From Cristatella mucedo (lineage: Eukaryota > Bryozoa > Phylactolaemata > Cristatellidae), in the NCBI GenBank assembly GCA_009760855.2, contig WPIO01000090.1:434001-498000 (forward strand): a stretch of DNA of 64,000 bases. The letters are read 5' to 3'. This document shows, in pieces, positions 1-10,469 of this stretch. The notes beneath the pieces were generated by a model. It did no database searches. It was not told the origin of the DNA and saw only the letters and a program-made list of their open reading frames with translations. Within the stretch, counting starts at the first letter, position 1; each line of letters begins with the position of its first letter. Both the position numbers and the translations under genes were made by a program.

Positions 1-685
1 TCTTTGGTAGCCCAGCCAAAAGGGAATTACAATAATCAAGCCGAGACAGAACTAAAGAGCTAGTTAAATTTTTTACAAGCCACTGTGGGAGACAGCTTCT
101 AATCTTGGATAGGGATCGGATGTGATGGCTAGCTGTAGAGGCAGTCTTCTGAATGAAGCTTTTTAAATTGAGGCAGCTGTCGAACACGACACCTAGATTA
201 CGAGCACGTGGTGAAGGTCGCACAATAGCATCACCTATTAGGACAGCAAAGCCTTTTAATCCAGCCACACGCTTAGGGTGTCCTATGAGAAGCAGTTCAG
301 TTTTATCGTCATTTAATTTCAGGAAGTTGTCCGACATCCAGGATCGAATATCGGCAAGGCAAGCATTCAGTTTCTCAGTTGCTGCAGCAGATTCCGACGG
401 TTTAAATGACAAATAAAACTGAGTATCGTCAGCATGGAAGTGATATCCTATTCCATGGGCCTTAATCACTTTTCCCAGAGGTTGCGTATAAATAGAGAAC
501 AGCAAGGGACCAAGTACAGACCCTTGAGGGACTCCACAGGTGACCCTTCTCATGTCTGAGACCTGACCCCCACACGACACGTATTGAACACGATCAGACA
601 AGTAGGATTTAAACCACGCCAGTGCTTCGTCTGCCAGACCGATCGTGCCATCCGCCGAGCTAGGGTAAGACGAGCGGCCGTCAGG
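1..685 (-). pseudogene. L2/CR1-like LINE reverse transcriptase fragment, open to the window edge
   Basis: Read on the minus strand this stretch is one uninterrupted reading frame of about 228 codons that runs off the window edge. An in-frame TAA (686-688) closes it at its upstream end, so it is a piece of a larger ORF and has no start codon of its own. It carries GVPQGSVLGPLLF and the catalytic box as HADDTQFY (family form YADD), then the thumb-like region ending NSLLAG. The residues are clearly diverged from the other LINE copies here, which argues for a separate subfamily. Reverse transcriptase would copy LINE RNA at the insertion site. This piece lacks endonuclease and N-terminus and cannot act alone. 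The upstream side is directly joined to a GC-rich repeat. Confidence 0.8.
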
Positions 686-687
686 TT

Positions 688-1313
688 AAACATCTTTATA
701 ATAACACATGCGCCAACAACAAAAGGGGAACTAAAACAAGTTTACAGGGAGAATCCTATACATTATACACTATGGGAGCGCAAGATGACGCAGCAAGCGC
801 GAACAAACGTGTTAGTTGGGGTCAGTCGGCTTCGGCAGTCCTGTCGTTGTACCGACTCCGAGTCCAACAGTACGAGCGTACGCCGTCCAAAACCCGGCTG
901 GATGAGTAACTGCTGGCTAGTCCGAGTCGACAACTACTACAGTCGTAAGCTTCCACCGAAAGATGCCAACACACGGGGGGGGGGGTCACGAACACGCTAC
1001 ACGGGGAACGCGGTATAAACAAGCCAACAACGAGCGAGCTATCCAGCTCCACTCGGGCCTTGGTACTCGTTCCCTTGCGTGCGTGGCAGCATCGCCGGAG
1101 CACGCCTGCACGAATCCAGGTGCATAACTCGGCGAGACCGGGAGCCTCCAACACCACGACTTACTTGGCCAACTTCCCGTACCCAAGAGCCCCGGTGACC
1201 TCATATCACCGCATACATCCGGCCGTGCCGTAGGTCCGACCCCGGCCTAGCCGGTGACCCTAACCCTCACTTTAGCCGTCCAGTATCTGCCAACCGAACC
1301 CAGCCTGGGTACA
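688..1313 (-). repeat. GC-rich dispersed repeat with TATA box (copy A), candidate solo LTR or element promoter
   Basis: Its reverse complement aligns by eye with 6,887-7,513: both begin TGTACCC and share a CCGGGT-TTGGACGGC core, the ACACGTTTGTTCGC segment and a TATA-like box (here about 695-705). The stretch is much richer in G and C than its surroundings and holds a run of eleven G at 971-981. The ends TG...CA of the other copy suggest an LTR, but no target duplication was seen. ORFs in it have no recognisable product. Confidence 0.45.
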
Positions 1314-1801
1314 GAATTACTACCTCAACTCTATTAAAGTAATTAAAGTAATTATATTATATATTAAAGTAATAAGAAAATTTAAAGGTAATAAATTTGT
1401 GTCCGTCGTGAAATTGTGAGCACTGTATTTATGTAAGAAACATCTGCTTAGACTGTGGACACATTAATCATAATATTACTGCATTTGTACACTACCGTCA
1501 CATAGCTTGGTTTCCTTATAGGCACTTAAGTTGTGCTGTATACAATGCACGATCAATTTATCAGTGCTAGCTTACACAAGGTGTGCAGCATGTGGAGGTT
1601 AATGGTGAAATGTCAGTTTCAGCGTGTCAAATAAGGCTGGCGGTAGATTGCACGGTGACAACTCGCTAATCACACATACGAGGAATAAAAAGTACCCATT
1701 AAATGCTTTAATAAACAGGAGCATTTTTCTGATGTTTACACATTCTTTCAAGTCTAGAAATGTCTGTGTTACAGTCACAAGCGAGTCCCTGGTTTTCGGA
1801 G

Positions 1802-1826
1802 AATAATAATAATAATAATAATAATA
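1802..1826. repeat. (AAT)n tail of the 1.8-3.4 kb LINE
   Basis: Eight or so AAT units sit exactly at the 3' end of the minus-strand LINE next to its hairpin. This is the short tandem tail typical of L2/CR1-type elements, and the same motif ends the other LINE copies in the window. Confidence 0.85.
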
Positions 1827-3352
1827 TTGCACTTGATAAAGCGCCCTCAGAGAACTTAATCTCTTTCTAGGCGCTTTACATTTGCTGCAAAGTGATACGC
1901 AATAGAATAGTAAGTAAAATCATGCTTGAAAAACAAACAAAATGAATAACATGGTTAGGGGTTACATGCACTGGGTCAGCATGCAAATGTGGTTAGTGGC
2001 AGCATGAACAGTGTCAGCACGCATAAGCACATCGAGGACGAATCACAAGGACCCACTAAATGCTGTCCTAAATAGGTGTGTTTTTAAGTTTGTTTTAAAT
2101 GTGGTCAGGTCAGGGGATATTCTGATGCAGGTCGGGAGGGAGTTCCAGGCTGTGGGAGCATACGAGCTAAATGCACGGTCTCCAAAGGATCTAAGGTTTG
2201 TACGAGGTATTTCTAGACTGTTGGATTCCGAAAAGCGAGTGGTACGATGCTTTGCCTGATGGGGTAGTATCTCTGAAAGATAGGCTGGAGCCATAGAATG
2301 AAGAGACCTAAAAGTGAGCGACAAAACCTTGAAGTCAATCCGTTGCTTGACTGGTAACCAGTGCAGGTCGGCGAGAAGTGGAGTAATGTGGCAACTGCGA
2401 CGCTCACGACAGACAAGCCTAGCTGCAGAGTTTTGCACCAGCTGCAATCGCCTGATCGCACATGCTGGTAGGCCAGTAAGCAGTGAGTTGCAGAAGTCGA
2501 GACGAGATGTCACGAATGCATGGACCAACTTGGACGTGGTATCCTTATCTAAACAAGCCCTAATTTTAGCAATGTTATGAAGCTGAAAATAGGCTGATTT
2601 GACTGTGGAGCTGATGTGGTCGTCTAACGAGAGGTCGCTTTGGAATATGACACCTAGATTTTGAGCTGATGCAACTGGAGATATGCTGGCAGAGCCAATT
2701 TTGAAAGTCAGCCTTTCCAATTTCTGAATAACACTAGGTTTGCCCATAACTAGTAAGTTAGTTTTATCATCGTTAAGTTTTAGAAAATTTGCTGCCATCC
2801 ATGATCGGATGTCATCAATGCATGCAGCAAGTGAGTTGAGAGAATTTGAGGTGCTCGAAGGCTGGGAGGGATCAAAGCAAAGGTACAACTGAGTGTCATC
2901 CGCATAGAAGTGAAAGCCTAGATTGTGCTTGGCAATCACATCAGCGAGAGGGAGAGTATAAACGGTGAAAAGGACCGGACCTAGCACAGAGCCCTGAGGT
3001 ACTCCATATTTTAGAGGTACTTCAGATGATCTTTGTCCATTCACGTCAACACTCTGGAGTCTCCCACTGAGATAGGACCTGAACCACTGCAGAGCAGTGC
3101 CAGTGATGCCCAGGCAAGATGAGAGGCGCTCTAGAAGTACTTTTTGATCGATGGTATCAAAAGCTGCCGAAAGATCGAGCAAAACAAGAAGAGACACTCT
3201 ACCCATGTCTGCATTCCTAAGTAGGTCGTTGTATACCCGAAGCAATGCTGACTCTGTGGAGTGATTAGCTCTAAAGCCAGACTGGAACTTACTAGCAAGG
3301 TGTGAGGTTTCGATATACGAGTTCAGCTGGTCTCCCGCGACCCGTTCCAGTG
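1802..3352 (-). mobile_element. L2/CR1-like LINE, 5'-truncated, best preserved copy
   Basis: The minus strand holds, in order, the reverse transcriptase through the C-terminus of ORF2, about 215 bases of 3' UTR, a terminal two-tier hairpin (AAGCGCC...GGCGCTT) and an AAT tail. Homology to other copies stops near 3,352 inside the start of the RT domain, so the element is truncated at its 5' end as target-primed insertion often leaves it. Its 3' half matches the plus-strand copy at 42.58-43.19 kb almost base for base, so this subfamily moved recently compared with the rest. Confidence 0.88.
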
Positions 3353-3410
3353 AAAACGAAATAGCTACATGGTCTAAACAGTTTTGTCGCTTCATACTCA
3401 GTTTAGCCAA
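2043..3410 (-). CDS. LINE ORF2 fragment: reverse transcriptase and C-terminal domain
   Basis: This open frame of 455 codons is the longest in the window and has no disruptions. Residues 46-55 read FRANHSTESA, motif A is LDLSAAFDTI (about 78-87), GVPQGSVLGP lies at 136-145 and the catalytic YADD at 169-172. The C-terminal half carries HAFVTSRLDFCNSLL, ITPLLADLHWLPVKQRIDFK and a final GDRAFSSYAPTAWNSLP block, all typical of L2/Rex-type non-LTR elements. The first 18 or so residues come from the flank beyond the element break, so the initial methionine is not a genuine start. The endonuclease is missing, so it could at most make an RT fragment. Expression as a host protein has no support. Confidence 0.85.
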   Translation of the reverse strand: MAKLSMKRQNCLDHVAISFSLERVAGDQLNSYIETSHLASKFQSGFRANHSTESALLRVYNDLLRNADMGRVSLLVLLDLSAAFDTIDQKVLLERLSSCLGITGTALQWFRSYLSGRLQSVDVNGQRSSEVPLKYGVPQGSVLGPVLFTVYTLPLADVIAKHNLGFHFYADDTQLYLCFDPSQPSSTSNSLNSLAACIDDIRSWMAANFLKLNDDKTNLLVMGKPSVIQKLERLTFKIGSASISPVASAQNLGVIFQSDLSLDDHISSTVKSAYFQLHNIAKIRACLDKDTTSKLVHAFVTSRLDFCNSLLTGLPACAIRRLQLVQNSAARLVCRERRSCHITPLLADLHWLPVKQRIDFKVLSLTFRSLHSMAPAYLSEILPHQAKHRTTRFSESNSLEIPRTNLRSFGDRAFSSYAPTAWNSLPTCIRISPDLTTFKTNLKTHLFRTAFSGSL

Positions 3411-3439
3411 GCGATCTGAGTCAGGAAAGAATCACCACG

Positions 3440-3830
3440 ATATGCAGCTGTGGAATAGCCCTCACCATTAGAATAGAGTCCGGGTAATGAAGGGACCTAA
3501 AGTTCCTTGACAGGACCTATAATTCGGTATACCAATTGGTTGAAATCCAGCACAGTACAATTAGCAGTAACTTAAAGATTCGGCTGTGAAGCTTAGGATA
3601 GACAAGCTTCGCTGTAATGCATTGCATCAAATTTAAGCACGCGATTGCAATTCCTGGTTTAGCGGCACACACTGGTAACTGCTTGCAAAAGTTTAAGCCG
3701 CTTTAAGTAGCTGCAACTTAGCAGACTTAACTGCAGCACTGATCCAGACGTTTAATGAAAGTTCTGTTTTCAATACGACACCTGAGCCTGAGGAGGAAGA
3801 CCTCTACGCGACTATAACCCGTATATACTA
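3440..3830 (-). mobile_element. Degenerate LINE remnant
   Basis: Scattered matches to the minus-strand LINE remain: a GAAGGGACCTAAA stretch near 3,490 and a block near 3,680-3,785 matching the gctgatttgactgtgg...gtcgtctaac region. No frame is left. The younger copy at 1.8-3.35 kb lies directly downstream and may have inserted into this one. Confidence 0.45.
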
Positions 3831-4829
3831 TATCAGCAGTTTTGAAAACATGTACAGCAGCTGCTGCAAGCCTGTTGTTGAATGAGTTGGATTTAACCAC
3901 CAGTATTAGCAGTAGTTTTCTGGCAGTTCCCGAGATTTTTCTAGCTCGGTTCTTTATTTAACGCGGCAATCGATGGATTTAGAGCGCAGCTGAAAGAAAT
4001 TTACTTACGCTGAGCCTCAGTCATACAGTCGCAACTGGAGTTTCACAGATACCCAACTAGTGGGAGTCCAGTGAACAGGCCGAAGAAAAGCTGGCATTAG
4101 CTCGCTGAAAAGGTAGCCTCTCCAATTTTAAATTCTTGCGCAATTAAATGCAGTCTTTTGGTTAACTCTCCGTACACATTGCTTTGCTCAAGATGAGTTG
4201 AGGAGTGGGCTGCCTTTAAGTCCAACTGGCTCTGGCACGCGCTTCCGTTTCATTGCTACGGCTGAGGAAGCTACTCTTGCACCCGTGAAAATGTCGGACG
4301 CAGGGAAAGTATGTTGACAATTGAAGCGTAGGCAATAGTAAAAAACCGAGCGCAGTCTCCCGGTAGAGATTCAGGTCAGTCCTAGCCACAGAATTTCACA
4401 TGGCAGCTCAACTTAAGCATTACATGTCAACGCGCAACCAAAAGCACACGGTACGGCACAAGAATCAGCAGCAGCAAGTAAAAATCAGCACCAAACTCAA
4501 TATCTCTCATCGGACTAGCTAGTATACCTAGTACGATAAAGTAGCGCAATGCATTGACGATAGTATCTCAGTTACTCTAGAGAAGTGAAGTCTATTTATC
4601 CATGTCAAAAGACATTACGTCGCCCCGACTGCCGCGTGCATGGCTATGTTTATTTAAAAGAGCCAGCTGCTTCACAGAGCGGGGAAAATTACTTGCCCAA
4701 TAATGGCCTATACCACGACAACGGATCTGATCAACAAAGGTATGGCGAAGGCAAGGAGCTAAGTCAGGAAATTGGCGAAACTGCCTAGGCTTAGTTCCGC
4801 CAATTTGCCAGCTCTATTTACTAAATACT
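3831..4829. other. No gene seen
   Basis: I find no coding similarity, SINE boxes or LINE hairpin. A 67-codon open frame at 4,585-4,788 has no recognisable motif and is likely chance. Confidence 0.5.
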
Positions 4830-5470
4830 TTATATCAAACCGAGCGACCCTGGTCGCAGTTCATAGTCTCAGGAATAGAAATATTGTTTTTATAATTCTG
4901 ACTGTCTCTTCCAGCTATGGTCTGCACTAATAACTATCTCGCAAAATTGAAGTAAGAGATACAGATTATTCAGAGCTAGGCTTCTTTTTCTAAGCCCTAA
5001 TGCATTTTCTTCCTTAGTCATCTATGCTTACTGGGAAGAACTTGCCTGTGTGTCAGGGCAAGCTATCTTTCCTAATAGACCTCTTCCCTTGGTATCATTT
5101 CCTGTTCTTTTGCAAGATTTCCTCCAAGGCAAGCTATTTTTCCTCCTAGCCTGTTGATCGTGGTGTATTTTCTTGTTCCTTTGCAAGATTACCTAACAGC
5201 CTACTCGTTTCCTTTGGCAGGCTTTTCTAATCAAAATAATGTGCATTAAATTCAGAGAATTGAATTAACTAATTTGCCTCCAGATATGATTTATATTGCT
5301 AGAAATTAGCTTTCTGAGGGAGCCATATAAAATACCGTTTAACAAAACTTCACTGTAGACTGACTCCCTACGGTAGTGAAAAGATTTAACATATTCAAGA
5401 TCGTCAATAGAAAATTAAAAATGTTGGTGAACTCGGCTAATTTTGAATTTAAAGCCAACGAATATTATCA
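4830..5470 (+). repeat. Dispersed repeat, copy 1 (partner at 10.47-11.03 kb)
   Basis: Shared landmarks with the 10.5-kb copy occur in the same order: CATAGTCTCA...GGATA or GAATA...AAATA, the TCTTTGCAAGA/TTTAGCAAGA segment and a closing AAAGCC block. This copy also contains an internal duplication of about 75 bases (5,060-5,200) around GCAAGCTAT...TTGCAAGAT. The family is unknown and no ORF is visible. Confidence 0.45.
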
Positions 5471-6477
5471 GCTCATAAGTTTTAATAAAAAAAATCATAG
5501 CTTAGTACGCAAATTGGGTAAACAAATATAAGTCTAAAGTCGCACCAATGTGAAAAGCCATGAGCGTCCCCGCTTTTTCCGAGTAAAATACGGAATGGAT
5601 GTGCTAACCTAGTGATTTGAATATTGCTGTTTTCACAGTTCATCGATAAGTTACTGCAGCTTTAGCCATTCGCTATCTCTGGTACTCCCTCGGATGAGAA
5701 ACTACAGATATTTATGTACTGTATGACTTATTTCAATGTTTTACATGGTTTTTCTTTATATCTTCTGCTTTATATATATTACGCCTTCACTAATGAAGAA
5801 AAAAAGATCATAGTGGTAACTTTATCGTAAATAAGGAATAAATAAGCCCATTGGAGGTAACCCACATTACCATGGCAACCCTGGAGTATGCGGAATGCGA
5901 CAACTACCTGAATATTGGTCTAAATTATATGCAAATAGACTAAAAATGCCGGGATCGTCGAGTTCTAATCGTCAGCAGAAAGACGGCGATTTCAAAAACG
6001 ATGCCTATTATTGTGTAAGTGCATAGCAGCTGACTAGATCCAAGGCAAAGATCGAGGGCACAATCGCAAAAAATGAGCGTAGTTTTTGAGAAATTGGTCA
6101 AGATTGATGGCTGGTTTGGGACAACCACTGATGACTTCTTCGGACACCCCGCAGAGCGTACCTGCATGCCCGAAGCAGCCTTATGGGCTTTTTGTCACAA
6201 TTCTGCGACATATCGGATGCCACCGCCAACGGCAAGGCAATATTATCACGATCTTTGTCCGCACTACCAGCGATAATACCCAGGCGAGCACTGGCACCGC
6301 GATTGCGGACCTCCTGCACAATAGTTTCAGACCAGCGGTTAGCAATTGAGTTTCCGGGAAATGTTTCCCAGAACTTGCACACAAAAATCATTGCTAACAT
6401 TTTTTGTTTATATCATTGAAGCCAACCGTAGCGTGCGTACTTTCGTTGAGCTCTTGAGCAGATAATATGATTCATTT
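5471..6477. other. Unassigned stretch with a locally GC-richer block
   Basis: Between 6,070 and 6,400 base composition rises and several frames are open on both strands, the longest being 100 codons on the minus strand (6,098-6,400). None shows a family motif. A possible AG acceptor lies just before the minus-strand frame, so an exon cannot be excluded, but overlapping frames on both strands are what GC-rich chance sequence gives. Confidence 0.3.
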
Positions 6478-6602
6478 AAAATAATTCATTAGTACAGCGC
6501 CCCAAGAGAACTTAATCTCCATTCAGGCGCTTCACATATGCCTCGGGGCACGAGAAAACGACCTCAGCCAAACATTGGTCTGGGCGAGCACCTTAACCAG
6601 CT
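6478..6602 (-). mobile_element. SINE family A copy
   Basis: The reverse complement reads GGTTAAGGTGCTCGCCC, then GGCTGAGGTCG, then GTGAAGCGCCTGAATGGAGA and a decayed GGGGCGCTGTAC end. These are the internal promoter region and LINE-like hairpin tail of the SINE described at 54.12 kb. The 5' end of the tRNA-like part is missing or degraded. Confidence 0.7.
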
Positions 6603-6886
6603 CTTCACATAATTATCCAGATTGCTTGGAAATTCTTCTGACGTTACTGCTACCGATTAAGGTCAACGGCGTTTTTGACTTCGAAACGCTGTATTTTCTA
6701 GAGCAGCTATACACGAATTAAATAATTAATTGCAATTCCACTTGCAAAAATTCGGTAACCTTGGTTGCCGCCATCGGACTCATATCTTTTAGCTGCATAA
6801 TTTATTTCTATAGAAAACTACGTAACCTAATACTATTTCCCAGTGCTTTTCGTGTGCCGCAGCACCAGATCTGGCTATATGAACTC
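6603..6886. other. Nothing recognised
   Basis: AT-rich single-copy-looking sequence without ORFs or repeat landmarks. Confidence 0.5.
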
Positions 6887-7513
6887 TGTACCCTAGAGTA
6901 GGCGGACCCACTGACATTCGATACGTCGGGCTGGGCGTTGCCTTGCCCCGGAAAGGTAAGGCCTTAGGTCAGCTCCGAGAGGCCCGAGGACCGGAACTGG
7001 GTACAACATGCTCGCTCTCTTTCGGCGGAAGCTCTCGACGGAGGTTCTTGTTGGACGTCCACTCCGTCTACCACAGATTACTCAGCTAGCCGGGTATTGG
7101 ACGGCTCACGCTTGTACTGGTGAAACGGAGTCCTGCGACGGTGCGACTGCGTAAGCCCACTGAGCAATAACACGTTTGTTCGCACTTGCGGCGTCATCCC
7201 GCGCTGCTATAGTTTACATTGTATAGGACCTTCCTCTGTAGGCTTGTTTAGTACCCTACTTTGTATAGCGCATGCGTATGCATTATATAAAGTGTTGTGT
7301 ACCCGATCGATCACGCGTGAACCACTCTTACCGGAGGGCCCGGCGTAACGACCTGAACCGACGTAGATAGTAGCGAGCAGTCAGTAGGAGTTAGCAGCTG
7401 GCCCCTGGAACTCAGCTACAACTCTTTAAGACTAGCATTTCTCCCCCTCCGGCATAGCCTTGTTCTATGATTCTATTGTACTGCCTCAGTTTCATACATA
7501 AGGCGCCGCTACA
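6887..7513 (+). repeat. GC-rich dispersed repeat with TATA box (copy B), candidate solo LTR
   Basis: The stretch starts TGTACC and ends CTACA, has a TATATAA box at 7,284-7,290, and is homologous in inverted orientation to 688-1,313. TG...CA ends plus a centrally placed TATA box would fit an LTR of about 630 bases. However, the flanking bases show no clear target duplication, and primer-binding or coding regions are absent. A promoter region of another element class is equally possible. Confidence 0.4.
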
Positions 7514-7990
7514 CCCATACTAAGTATATAGTTTTCACTGTCCTATCATATTTCACTTGCATAACTGAGGCTTGAGACTATCTCTTTCGGCAGGTATTTC
7601 ATGACAGCACGCTGTTTAGGCTTTGCTTTTCAGGGCTTAATTAAATTAGCTCCCGACAACCAACTCAGTCGTTTTTTTATTTTAGAATATCGAAAAAAAA
7701 CCACGAGACTCCATTCATAGGCTGCAGCTCTGGTCAGAATGAGTTAAGACCAATACTGAGAAGCCACAACTCTATGTCCTTTCCTAACTCGGCAACCTTT
7801 GTTTACTTATTCAAGTCAAGTTTTTCTTAACACATTCTGGTTTATCAAATAAAGCTGGCTTTGTCTAGCCATTTGTATATATTGCTAATTCGTATAGTAA
7901 AAGAATATTTACTGCCGAAAGTTTACAGATAGATGTGTGTGTGTATGCAAACTCCAAGCCCATCTGAACTTTTCACAATGTAAGTAATGA
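7514..7990. other. Nothing recognised
   Basis: AT-rich. A faint similarity to 11.45-11.60 kb (CAGTTGTCGATTTATTTT versus CAGTCGTTTTTTTATTTT) may mean a very old repeat. A (GT)5 run sits near 7,935. Confidence 0.4.
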
Positions 7991-9279
7991 TCATAATAAT
8001 ACTAATACTAATAATGCACTTCACAAAGCGCCCTCGGATAAATTAACCTCTTTCTAGGCGCTTTACATTTGCTGCAAAGGGAAATGCAATTGAATGGTAA
8101 GTAAGATCTTGCTTGAAAAACAAACAAATGAACAATATGGTTAGGGGTGACATGCACGGGGGGGGGGGGGGCAGCATGCAGATGTAGTTAGTGGCAGCAT
8201 TCACAGTGTCAGCACACATAAGCACATCAAGTACGAATTACAGGGACTGACTAAATGCTACCCTAAATAAGTGTGTTTTCAAGTTCCTTTTAAATGTGGT
8301 CAGGTCAGGGGATATTCTGACGCAAGTCGGGAAGGAGTTCCAGGCTTTGGGAGCATACGAACTAAATGCACGGTCTCCAAAGGATTTAAGGTTTGTACGA
8401 GGAATTTGTAGACTGTTGGATTCCGAAAAGCGGGTGCTACGATGCTTGGCCTGATTGGAAAGTAGATCTAAGAGATAGGCTGGAGCCAAAGAATAAAGTG
8501 ACCTAAAAGTGAGCGACAAAACCTTGAAATCTATCCGTTGCTGACTGGTAGCCAGTGCAGGTCGGAGAGAAGTGGGGTAACGTGGCAACTGCGACGCTCA
8601 CGACAGAAAAGCCTAGCTGCGGAGTTTTGCACCAGCTGCAATCGCCTGATCGCACATGCTCGTAGGCCAGTAAGCAGTGAGTTGCAGAAGTCGAGACGGG
8701 ATATCACGAATGCACGGACCGACTTGGACTGGGTATTCTTATCTAAACAAGCCCGAATTTCAGCAATGTTATGAAGCTGAAAATAGGTGAATTTGACTGT
8801 GGAGCTCATATGGTCGTCTAACGAGAGGTCGCTTTTGAATATGACAGATATATTTCGAGCCGATCCCACAGGAGACATGCTGGCAGAGCCAATTTTGAGA
8901 GTCAGCCTTTCCAATCTCAGAAGCACACTGGGTTTGCCCATAACTACTAAGTTAGTTTTATCATCGCTTAGTTTTAGAAAATGATCTGCCGTCCATGTGC
9001 AGATATCATCAACGCATGAAGTTAGTGAGTTGAGAGAATTTGAGGTGCTCGAAGGCTGGGAGGGATCAAAGCAAAGATACAACTGAGTGTCATCCGCATA
9101 GAAGTGAAAGCCTAGATTGTGCTTGAAAATCACATGAGCAAGAGGGAGAGTATAAACCATGAAAAGAACCGGACCTAACACGGAGCTCTGAGGTACTCCA
9201 TATTTCAGAGGTACTTCAGATGATCTTTGTTCATTCACGTCAATACTCCGGAGACTCCCACTGAGATAGGACCTGAACT
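7991..9279 (-). mobile_element. L2/CR1-like LINE, 5'-truncated, with one frameshift
   Basis: An AAT-rich tail (7,991-8,014), the 3' hairpin and a 3' UTR are followed on the minus strand by RT coding sequence that ends near 9,279, in the LYS-GR turn before motif GVPQ. Two open frames, 8,238-8,588 and 8,531-9,238, together cover GVPQSSVLGPVLF, FYADDTQLY and the C-terminal domain. A single base is missing near 8,540, where other copies read GCTTGACTGG and this one GCTGACTGG, and this splits the frame. A run of thirteen or so G at 8,159-8,171 interrupts the 3' UTR. The copy is dead. Confidence 0.85.
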
Positions 9280-9439
9280 ACATCCAAGTAAGGCATCTTT
9301 CCCTCTACTAAGGCCACTACCCTGAAACAAGGCATTAGTCGGTCAAGATATTCTTAACAACAAAATAAATAATAATTACTTGCCTAACACCCATTAAGAA
9401 ATGTACATTTTTTATAAAATCAACCTATAAATAAGTAGT

Positions 9440-10430
9440 AATAAATTGCACTATGTAAACAAGTGCATCGTGACTAGAAGTGACATGGAAGGTTTGTGCA
9501 CATAATTTGATTAGGGCACACACTGCCCAGTGTAGGCACTTGTGAGCTCTCATAAGATTTAGGAAATGGAAACACCTAATGCAGTGATAAAAAGGCATTT
9601 TAGCTTCCTTTATGATATCGGAATCTCAAGTGATGTTAGGTCGTGCAGTAGTAGAGTTTGAGTTCCACGCTTAGGTGGCGGGTACAGCTAAATGCTTGGT
9701 TTCTGCGGATGTGATTAATGTTAGAGGTAGGGCTCAACAAACTGATTCAGATTGGCGGGTCGTGCGACGCCTTGGCAAACCGGGGAGTACTTATAATAGG
9801 AAAGTTGGAGCTCGAGACAACGTGGAGCTAATCAAGTTACAGAGACGTGGATGTCGAAGCCCTGCACGATTGGGAAGCTCGGGCAGGCCATCAAGACGCA
9901 GGTCACTTCGGCAAAGGTGAGACTTACGAGCAGCCCCGAATGCTAGATACGTTATGCAGCTTAAATTATGCCAGATTGAAGTAGATATAATGAACACGTC
10001 TTAGATATTTCTAAATGTGAAACCTAGCACCATGTTTCTTGCCGAAGCCAATGAGAAATGCCAACGTAAACAAATATAATTATTAAACCATCTCATCGCT
10101 AAGCTGGCTTGGCCAAGTGATTAAGGGGTTTATCTCGATTAGGGTCAAGCAGAGGTCGTAGCATCGAGCCCCCTGTCTCATTTGTGAATCACCTGAAAAG
10201 AGACCAAGTTCACTTAGGGCATTACACATGGGAATTATAAATTACTCAATCAGGCTTAGCTTACCCATTTTCGCTAAGTTGTTTTTATCTCAATTCATTT
10301 CAGAATGCCTGAAGCCATCTATGATCGGGTTTCAGCAATACCTACATAAAGGGAGTTAAGAAAAACTGATGTGTTTGACTGCTGTGAAGAGTCCAAGCAA
10401 TTGTAAACACTAGTGCACTCATCTTGGCTC
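9440..10430 (-). mobile_element. Old LINE copy interrupted by a SINE
   Basis: From 9,440 to about 10,075 the order of LINE landmarks (GCACAC..., AAATGC, GAGTTCCA, GCTAAATGC) is kept with many changes. After the SINE A insertion (about 10,085-10,250) the same LINE resumes near 10,256 at the region equivalent to the residues before and after YADD, ending near 10,430. All frames are destroyed. The ORF at 9,675-9,920 is a by-product. Confidence 0.6.
10085..10250 (+). mobile_element. SINE family A copy inside a LINE
   Basis: It reads GGCTTGGCCAAGTGATTAAGG (A-box region), AGAGGTCGTAGCATCGAGCC (B-box region), then a diverged hairpin tail CACCTGAAAAGAGACC...TTAGGGCATT. Both sides are the same old LINE, so the SINE is the younger insertion. 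Confidence 0.65.
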
Positions 10431-10469
10431 TGGTAAAGTGCTTTATTTCAGAAAGCAGCAGTCATATCA

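Noticed and set aside
584..1204. Protein genes in the GC-rich frames at 584-1,018 (plus) and 822-1,204 (minus)
   Set aside because: They overlap each other inside a dispersed repeat, and the equivalent repeat at 6.9-7.5 kb does not keep the frames.
2314..2580. Plus-strand 88-codon frame (and the matching frame at 8,538-8,774)
   Set aside because: It lies antisense to LINE reverse transcriptase and recurs only because the LINE does.
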